Shown piece after piece: positions 52,891 to 56,901 of a stretch of DNA of 56,901 nucleotides. The stretch lies in NCBI GenBank assembly GCA_963660915.1, contig CAVLAO010000006.1:1-56901 (forward strand), given 5' to 3'. This stretch comes from UMGS1766 sp963660915. GTDB lineage: Bacteria > Bacillota > Clostridia > Oscillospirales > Oscillospiraceae. The translations under genes were made by a program, and so were the position numbers. The notes beneath the pieces were generated by a model. That model worked only from the letters and a program-made list of their open reading frames with translations, was not told the DNA's origin and ran no database searches. Every line of letters begins with the position of its first letter. Position 1 is the first letter of the stretch.

Positions 52891-54027
52891 TTACTCCTCG
52901 TTATACTGCTGGAACAACTTCAGTTTGCTCTGGTAAAATGCGTTGTCCGGATCTCGCTCCAGCAGGGCATTCAGTGCGTCGGAATAGACGCTGGTATCAA
53001 TGTGGTCACTCACGTCCACATCCGTGTTTTCAAAATAGCCGGAGTCACTCAGAGACTCGTAATAAGTCTCCACACCCTTCTTGTTGGGGTCGAGAGTCAG
53101 CACTGTACGGTTGACAAACAGATAGTTTCTGACGTAATCCTCATCCTTGCCGGAGTCCTCTGCCAGAAGCTTGACAATCTCATCCTGATTGCTTTCGTCC
53201 TCGTAATACTCCCATGCGCGCAAATTGGCGATGGTAAACTTCACAAAGGCGTCCCGCTTCTCAGCCAATTTTGCGCTGGACGTGACCTGACGGCAGCAGA
53301 CATACAGTGGCTCCAACTCGCCCACCTCATAGACGATAGATACTCCGATGTCCACAAAAGTATTGGCCTTCTCTACGGGAAGGAAACCTACATCGGCCTC
53401 ACCCTTGGCAACGGCCTGCGCCACATTGGCCTCGCTGTCCACTTCCATGAGTGTTACGCTGTCGAGATCAACCCCTGCATTTTTCAATTGAGTTCGAATA
53501 ACCGTCCAGGAGGACTCGCCCCGCACCATAGCAGCGGTGATGCCGGTATATTTGCTAAGATCCTTATAGGTGTCCACATTCTCAGGTTTTGCAATGATCG
53601 CGCCTCCTTCGGCCGCCGTGCCTTCAAACACCACCAGGTCAGAACCATTGGCGATGAATGTCAGGTCGGGAACGATGCCCGTGCCCAGTACATCCACATC
53701 CTTGCCGGTGGTGATGGCGGTCAGAGCCTCCGTTCCGGCGGCATTGACAAACTCCACATTCACCCCCTCCTCCTTGTAGTAGCCCAGCTTGTCGGCCAGA
53801 ATGTTGATGGCCGTGCGGATCTGGCCGGGCTGGGTGGCAAAACGGATGGTGTTCTCCTCCGCATCAAAGGCAATGTCGTCAGCCGCTGCATCGGAGGAAG
53901 CGGAGGATGGACTCCGGCCGCCGGAAGCGCTTTGAGCAGTGGAGTTACCGCTGCTTCCGCAGCCGGTCAGAGCGGAGGCTGTCACAGCCAGTGTCAGGAA
54001 CAGAGTGATAATTTTCTTATACTTCAT
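52891..54027 (-). CDS. SsuA/NMT1-type substrate-binding lipoprotein
   Basis: The ATG at 54027 has GAGGAGA upstream; the frame extension to 54174 covers the intergenic stretch after yezD. The 378-residue protein has a lipoprotein signal with lipobox LTGC, a Ser/Gly-rich linker and a type II periplasmic-binding fold (FATQPGQIRTAINILADKLGYYKEEGVNVEFV, TGIVPDLTFIANGSDLVVF). It resembles sulfonate, taurine or pyrimidine-type binding proteins. The ligand is not determined, but yezD next to it points to sulfur. Confidence 0.88.
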   Translation of the reverse strand: MKYKKIITLFLTLAVTASALTGCGSSGNSTAQSASGGRSPSSASSDAAADDIAFDAEENTIRFATQPGQIRTAINILADKLGYYKEEGVNVEFVNAAGTEALTAITTGKDVDVLGTGIVPDLTFIANGSDLVVFEGTAAEGGAIIAKPENVDTYKDLSKYTGITAAMVRGESSWTVIRTQLKNAGVDLDSVTLMEVDSEANVAQAVAKGEADVGFLPVEKANTFVDIGVSIVYEVGELEPLYVCCRQVTSSAKLAEKRDAFVKFTIANLRAWEYYEDESNQDEIVKLLAEDSGKDEDYVRNYLFVNRTVLTLDPNKKGVETYYESLSDSGYFENTDVDVSDHIDTSVYSDALNALLERDPDNAFYQSKLKLFQQYNEE

Positions 54028-54121
54028 GGGGTATCTCCTCTTTCTTTGCAATAAAAATGAGGCGTTACAGCAGGGTTGTTCAACACCTGTGTAATGCCTC
54101 CGGTTTGTCCAGTCAGCGTGT

Positions 54122-54265
54122 TTATTTGTCAATGCGGATCTTCTCGCTCTTTTCGACCTGGATGAGCTTTCCATTCTGGAATGTCAAAGTAATCGTTCCA
54201 AAAGCCAATCGCTCCGCCAGCTGCTGTAGCTGTTCGATCTGCTGTGGTGAGATGGGTTTTTCCAT
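54122..54265 (-). CDS. yezD: YezD-family small protein (DUF2292)
   Basis: The ATG at 54265 has AAGGAGAGG upstream. The 47-residue protein reads EKPISPQQIEQLQQLAERL, then a short beta part FGTITLTFQNGKLIQVEKSEKIR, as in YezD proteins. These small proteins of unknown activity are found in sulfur-assimilation or sulfur-starvation operons of Firmicutes. It is the first full gene after the attenuator. Confidence 0.85.
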   Translation of the reverse strand: MEKPISPQQIEQLQQLAERLAFGTITLTFQNGKLIQVEKSEKIRIDK

Positions 54266-54297
54266 GTCAGCCCTCTCCTTTCTCAAGGTCATGCAAT

Positions 54298-54327
54298 AAA
54301 AAAACCGGGGCTGCTTACAGCTCCCGG
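54298..54327 (-). terminator. Leader terminator (attenuator) of the sulfur operon
   Basis: On the minus strand CCGGG-A-GCTG, loop TAAG, then CAGC-CCCGG and seven T form a strong terminator 33 bases before yezD. Its 5' arm overlaps one arm of the 12-bp antiterminator. Confidence 0.88.
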
Positions 54328-54424
54328 GCAAACGGATCATATATGGCCTACCTCAGCGACAACATGACCGCTCCGTGTGCAGACAGAGCATGACAGTGCG
54401 CCCGGCCACCTGGTTTGCCCGGGA
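54322..54424 (-). promoter_or_regulatory. Antiterminator and anti-antiterminator arms
   Basis: On the minus strand TCCCGGGCAAAC (54424-54413) is a perfect 12-base complement of GTTTGCCCGGGA (54333-54322), which covers the terminator's 5' arm. The upstream arm can pair instead with a nearer sequence: CCCGG (54423-54419) with CCGGG (54405-54401). This gives three exclusive folds, as in a translation-controlled attenuator. Confidence 0.7.
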
Positions 54425-54487
54425 ATACAGCATTCGTCCACATCGAAAATTGCTCCGCAGCAGCGTCTGAAAAAATACGGTCATCAT
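54353..54487 (-). CDS. Leader peptide of the sulfur operon, 44 residues
   Basis: The ATG at 54487 has AAGGTGAGGTG upstream. The peptide starts MMTVFFQTLLRSNFRCG and ends CLHTERSCCR, so it has four Cys codons, two of them adjacent just before the last Arg. It contains the upstream antiterminator arm (codons for Tyr-Ser-Arg-Ala-Asn) and stops 26 bases before the terminator's first arm. It looks like a cysteine-sensing leader peptide: slow translation of the Cys-Cys pair under sulfur limitation could choose the antiterminator. Too short to be sure without comparison. Confidence 0.6.
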   Translation of the reverse strand: MMTVFFQTLLRSNFRCGRMLYSRANQVAGRTVMLCLHTERSCCR

Positions 54488-54511
54488 ACTCACCTCACCT
54501 TCTATGTTAAA

Positions 54512-54530
54512 ACCAATTAAGTTAGTTGGT
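54512..54530. promoter_or_regulatory. 19-bp operator-like palindrome of the sulfur operon
   Basis: ACCAATTAAGTTAGTTGGT has 9-bp arms with one mismatch. It lies just after the -10 element, over the start point, so a bound protein would repress. An Rrf2/CymR-type cysteine regulator is one possibility. Confidence 0.65.
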
Positions 54531-54538
54531 ATATTCGG

Positions 54539-54567
54539 ATTATAGCGTATGCGCGCTCAGCTGTCAA
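54539..54567 (-). promoter_or_regulatory. Consensus sigma70 promoter of the sulfur operon
   Basis: On the minus strand TTGACA (54567-54562), 17 bases and TATAAT (54544-54539) match the consensus exactly. Confidence 0.9.
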
Positions 54568-54889
54568 GCCCTATTTTTTTAAAAAGTCTGTTTTTGTCAT
54601 CGTGTAGGTTGTACTTCCGAAAGAATATCGGAAAAATATTTGTCACATAGTCCTATAGCCTTGCTACACTGAGATTAAAACCAGTTATACAGGGCGGATT
54701 ATCTATCAACGTGAGCTCGACTCGATAAGAGCAACTAGTTCTTCTTTACGCTCATTGCGCGCAAAACATCGACTGATCGCAATTCATTCTGGAGCTGATA
54801 AATAACCGATCTAACGATAAATACTTGGTCGGCACGTATAGAAAAAGCCGTTTGATTTTTCATCGAAACCAGGTGGCTTTGTCGACAGA
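54568..54889. other. Intergenic region without recognisable gene
   Basis: Frames on both strands are short and show no coding look. A TTGTCA at about 54642 and TACACT near 54666 on the plus strand are a poor promoter pair (about 19 bases) with no gene behind it. Confidence 0.5.
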
Positions 54890-54925
54890 CTGCGGCGGCA
54901 GATGCATTTGCATCTGCCGCCGCAG
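54890..54925. terminator. Perfect GC-rich hairpin after the AGCS gene
   Basis: A 17-bp perfect stem with a two-base loop (CTGCGGCGGCAGATGCA and its complement) lies 16 bases after the symporter stop. There is no T-run on the minus strand, but the strength suits termination or 3'-end protection. Confidence 0.7.
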
Positions 54926-54940
54926 TATTTCTGATCGCAA

Positions 54941-56377
54941 TCAGTGCTTCCATGCCCCGGTTTTATCTTCAATTCCAAACTGTTCCGGGTGGAATACCGG
55001 ATTAATTCCCTGTTTTTTCTGCTGTTCATAGTCCTTTAAAATTGCGCTTGCTTTCGGCGCCAGGAGTGCAATCGCAATAATATTGGCCCACGCCATCAGG
55101 CCATAACCAATATCGCCCATTGCCCACATTGCATCCGCGTTGATCACAGCGCCAAGGAAGGATGCAATCAGGAAAATAACACGACCGACTGCAACCGCCG
55201 TTTTGCTGTTCCCGGTCAGATAGCGGATATTGGATTCTGCCTGATAGCAATAGCTGGTCATGGATGTAAATACAAACAGCACGATAATAATCGCCAGCAT
55301 CTTGCCGGCCCAACTGCCCATGCTGTTCACTAAGGCATACTGCGTCCACTTAATCCCTGCTTCTAACCCATTGGTCTGACTCAGCAATAAGTTACCCGCT
55401 CCGTCTGTCACATCAAAGGTATTAGTGAGCAGGACAATAAATGCGGTAGAAGAACCGATAAACAAAGTATCTACATAAATAGAAAAACTCTGGATGAGCC
55501 CCTGCTTTGCCGGATGCGAACACTCGGCGGTAGCAGAGACAATTGCGCCGCAACCCATACCTGCTTCGTTGGAATAAATACCGCGTTTTACTCCCCAGGA
55601 CACCGCGGATCCCAAAATACCGCCGAATACTGCATGCACTCCGAATGCAGATTGAACGATCATCGCCAAAACGCTTGGAAGACGGGTGATATTTGTAAAC
55701 AGAATGAATAGCGCCGCCAGAATATAAACCGCACACATCAACGGTGCCAACAACTCAGCCAAACGAGCAATTCGCTTGATACTGCCGAAAACGACAATTC
55801 CAAGGATGATGCAGCAGATCAACCCCACCACAATTTTATTTACGGAAAATGCCTCTTCAAATACGGTAGCCAAAGAATTGATTTGTACGCCCGGCATTAA
55901 CAGGCCAGGCCCAAGGAACGCAACAATGGCAAACAAAATGGCATATGGCTTGCATTTTAATCCTTTTTCGATGTAGTATGCCGGTCCGCCCTGATAGCTT
56001 CCGTCTACGTTGCGCACCTTATATGCCTGTGCCAGTGCGGACTCCGCATAGGCAGACACCGCCCCAATCAGTGCAATAATCCACATCCAGAACACAGACC
56101 CGGGTCCGCCATAAAAAATGGCGGAGGCAACACCGGCGATGTTTCCCATGCCAACACGCGCACCTACCGTAGTCGCAAAGGACTGAAACGGCGTAATTCC
56201 TTCGCTCTTGCACTCTTCCTTGTCGGTCAGAAGACGGACCATTTCTCTTACCAGACGAATCTGCGGAAAACGCATACGAAGAGACAGATACAAACCGACA
56301 CCGAGACACAGCAATACCAGCACCATGCTCCAGACAATTCCGTCCACATTGCTCACAAATTGGGAAAACTGTTCCAT
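54941..56377 (-). CDS. AGCS-family sodium:amino-acid symporter
   Basis: The ATG at 56377 has AAAGAGG upstream. The 478-residue protein has about eleven hydrophobic segments and the AGCS features GVGLYLSLRMRFPQIR, TTVGARVGMGNIAGVASAI (a variant of the GTGNIAGVA substrate site), GGPAYYIEKGL and GIYSNEAGMGCGAI. Such proteins import alanine or glycine, in some cases glutamine, with sodium. Expression seems to be controlled by an intrinsic terminator in its short leader. Confidence 0.94.
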   Translation of the reverse strand: MEQFSQFVSNVDGIVWSMVLVLLCLGVGLYLSLRMRFPQIRLVREMVRLLTDKEECKSEGITPFQSFATTVGARVGMGNIAGVASAIFYGGPGSVFWMWIIALIGAVSAYAESALAQAYKVRNVDGSYQGGPAYYIEKGLKCKPYAILFAIVAFLGPGLLMPGVQINSLATVFEEAFSVNKIVVGLICCIILGIVVFGSIKRIARLAELLAPLMCAVYILAALFILFTNITRLPSVLAMIVQSAFGVHAVFGGILGSAVSWGVKRGIYSNEAGMGCGAIVSATAECSHPAKQGLIQSFSIYVDTLFIGSSTAFIVLLTNTFDVTDGAGNLLLSQTNGLEAGIKWTQYALVNSMGSWAGKMLAIIIVLFVFTSMTSYCYQAESNIRYLTGNSKTAVAVGRVIFLIASFLGAVINADAMWAMGDIGYGLMAWANIIAIALLAPKASAILKDYEQQKKQGINPVFHPEQFGIEDKTGAWKH

Positions 56378-56425
56378 AAGACCTCTTTCCGATTGTTCAA
56401 CTTGCAATCATAATGATATAATTCG

Positions 56426-56467
56426 AAAAAATACGCTCTAATTTGCAGGAATTCACGCAAATTAGAG
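56426..56467 (-). terminator. Leader terminator upstream of the AGCS gene
   Basis: An 11-bp stem (CTCTAATTTGC with GCAAATTAGAG, arms 56436-56446 and 56457-56467) is followed on the minus strand by CGTATTTTTT. It lies 49 bases before the symporter start and directly after the promoter. A T-run on the other side makes it usable in both directions. Confidence 0.75.
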
Positions 56468-56490
56468 GTGCTTTTTACAGTAATGTTGCT

Positions 56491-56519
56491 ATAATACAAT
56501 AAAATCGCCGAAAAATCAA
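56491..56519 (-). promoter_or_regulatory. Promoter of the AGCS gene
   Basis: On the minus strand TTGATT (56519-56514), 17 bases and TATTAT (56496-56491). The start point would be only about 15-20 bases before the leader terminator. Confidence 0.6.
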
Positions 56520-56630
56520 TTAATTTGTCAAAGTGGCATCCGCCATACCCTCAATATTTCTCACAACTTCAAAAGGAAATTCTTAACGATCGTAATTTTA
56601 TGCTATAATAAATAATACTTTCCCAATCTA

Positions 56631-56713
56631 CCGGACTATAGGATCGACCTGAATCCGGGTGATTTGACACTATTTGACGACTTATCAAGCCAATTTTAAG
56701 ACACCGGACTATA
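56631..56713. repeat. Two direct copies of CCGGACTATA
   Basis: CCGGACTATA occurs at 56631-56640 and 56704-56713, 73 bases apart, both followed by related bases. The GGACTATA part occurs again at the transposase promoter. The intervening 56520-56850 region holds no gene. Confidence 0.5.
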
Positions 56714-56802
56714 AGAACGCCCGGAAAACCGCTGTTTTGGCTTGATACTCCTCCTTGGAAGGCCAAAGATTTTTGTAAAACAGTACAAGAAAAGCTTTAT
56801 CA

Positions 56803-56833
56803 TATAGTCCCATTGTGATATAATAGGACTATA
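56803..56833 (+). promoter_or_regulatory. Transposase promoter inside an inverted repeat
   Basis: TATAGTCC (56803-56810) and GGACTATA (56826-56833) flank a TATAAT (56819-56824) that is well placed to express the gene starting at 56851. The repeat could be bound by the transposase itself. Confidence 0.5.
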
Positions 56834-56850
56834 TAAAGGAGATGATTCTT

Positions 56851-56901
56851 ATGGCTGTTCCTGCAGAAATCCGGGCCGTTCCGAGGCCTGTTAATACCAT
56901 C
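56851..56901 (+). mobile_element. N-terminus of a probable IS transposase
   Basis: An ATG with AAAGGAG upstream opens a frame that runs to the window edge: MAVPAEIRAVPRPVNTI. This opening looks like that of IS4/IS1634-type transposases common in gut Clostridia, which I recall only from general familiarity. Only 17 residues are visible, so catalytic residues cannot be checked. Confidence 0.45.

Noticed and set aside
54735..54953. 72-codon minus-strand frame after the AGCS gene as a small gene
   Set aside because: It runs through the GC-rich terminator hairpin, has an Ala-repeat artefact from that hairpin and no ribosome binding site.

Overview
The window looks like a scaffold from an anaerobic gut Firmicute of class Clostridia, probably Oscillospiraceae (Flavonifractor/Oscillibacter-like). 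This is inferred from GSIII and GSI glutamine synthetases with an ANTAR regulator, dapL, YezD, SPKTGD-type surface anchoring, AGGAGG-type ribosome binding sites and sigma70-like promoters. Two 10-N blocks (35102-35111, 45876-45885) show that it is a scaffolded draft.

Layout. 1-3442 (+): an accessory cluster (ketopantoate reductase-like end, alpha/beta hydrolase, membrane methyltransferase, membrane protein, transglutaminase-like protein), followed by a remnant stretch with a tRNA-3'-end-like sequence. 3819-10894: an SLC13-type transporter (-) divergent from LysR, thioredoxin reductase, thioredoxin, arylsulfate sulfotransferase and a YeiH-type putative sulfate exporter (+). 11012-24862 (-): a heme locus: NEAT/GLUG surface protein, Shp-type heme protein, IsdE-like lipoprotein, FecCD permease, ATPase, a DtxR-type repressor, a CydDC-like ABC pair and a DUF454 protein. 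Upstream of it is a regulator that joins a DtxR-like DNA-binding half to a NEAT-like domain. 25154-26434 (+): an SDR and ribosomal protein L28. 26571-31581 (-): dTDP-rhamnose synthesis plus two glycosyltransferases. 31683-36408 (-): a reduced type IV pilus-like operon. 36529-48346: nitrogen assimilation (gltD, gltB, dapL, ANTAR protein, glnA on -; glnN on +). 48532-54487 (-): a sulfur operon (leader peptide, YezD, sulfonate/nitrate-type ABC importer, molybdopterin oxidoreductase, Fe-S subunit). 54941-56377 (-): an AGCS amino-acid symporter. 56851-56901 (+): the start of a probable transposase.

The most interesting material is regulatory. (1) A DtxR-NEAT fusion has lost the Glu-His metal ligands and sits above the heme operon; RTTAG-N6-CTAAC palindromes lie in front of both, suggesting a heme-responsive repressor. 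(2) The glnN leader carries two hairpins with A1/G4 hexaloops, the second overlapping an intrinsic terminator, which is the layout of an ANTAR antitermination target. The dapL-gltB gap carries a hairpin with the same AAUGGG loop, also overlapping a terminator-like alternative fold. (3) The sulfur operon begins with a consensus promoter over a 19-bp palindrome, then a 44-codon leader peptide ending Cys-Cys-Arg, then a terminator with a perfect 12-bp competing antiterminator. (4) A sulfotransferase without a signal peptide is grouped with a thioredoxin pair and a sulfate-type exporter, suggesting intracellular handling of sulfated phenolics. All functional statements rest on reading translations and motifs by eye; no database search was run.
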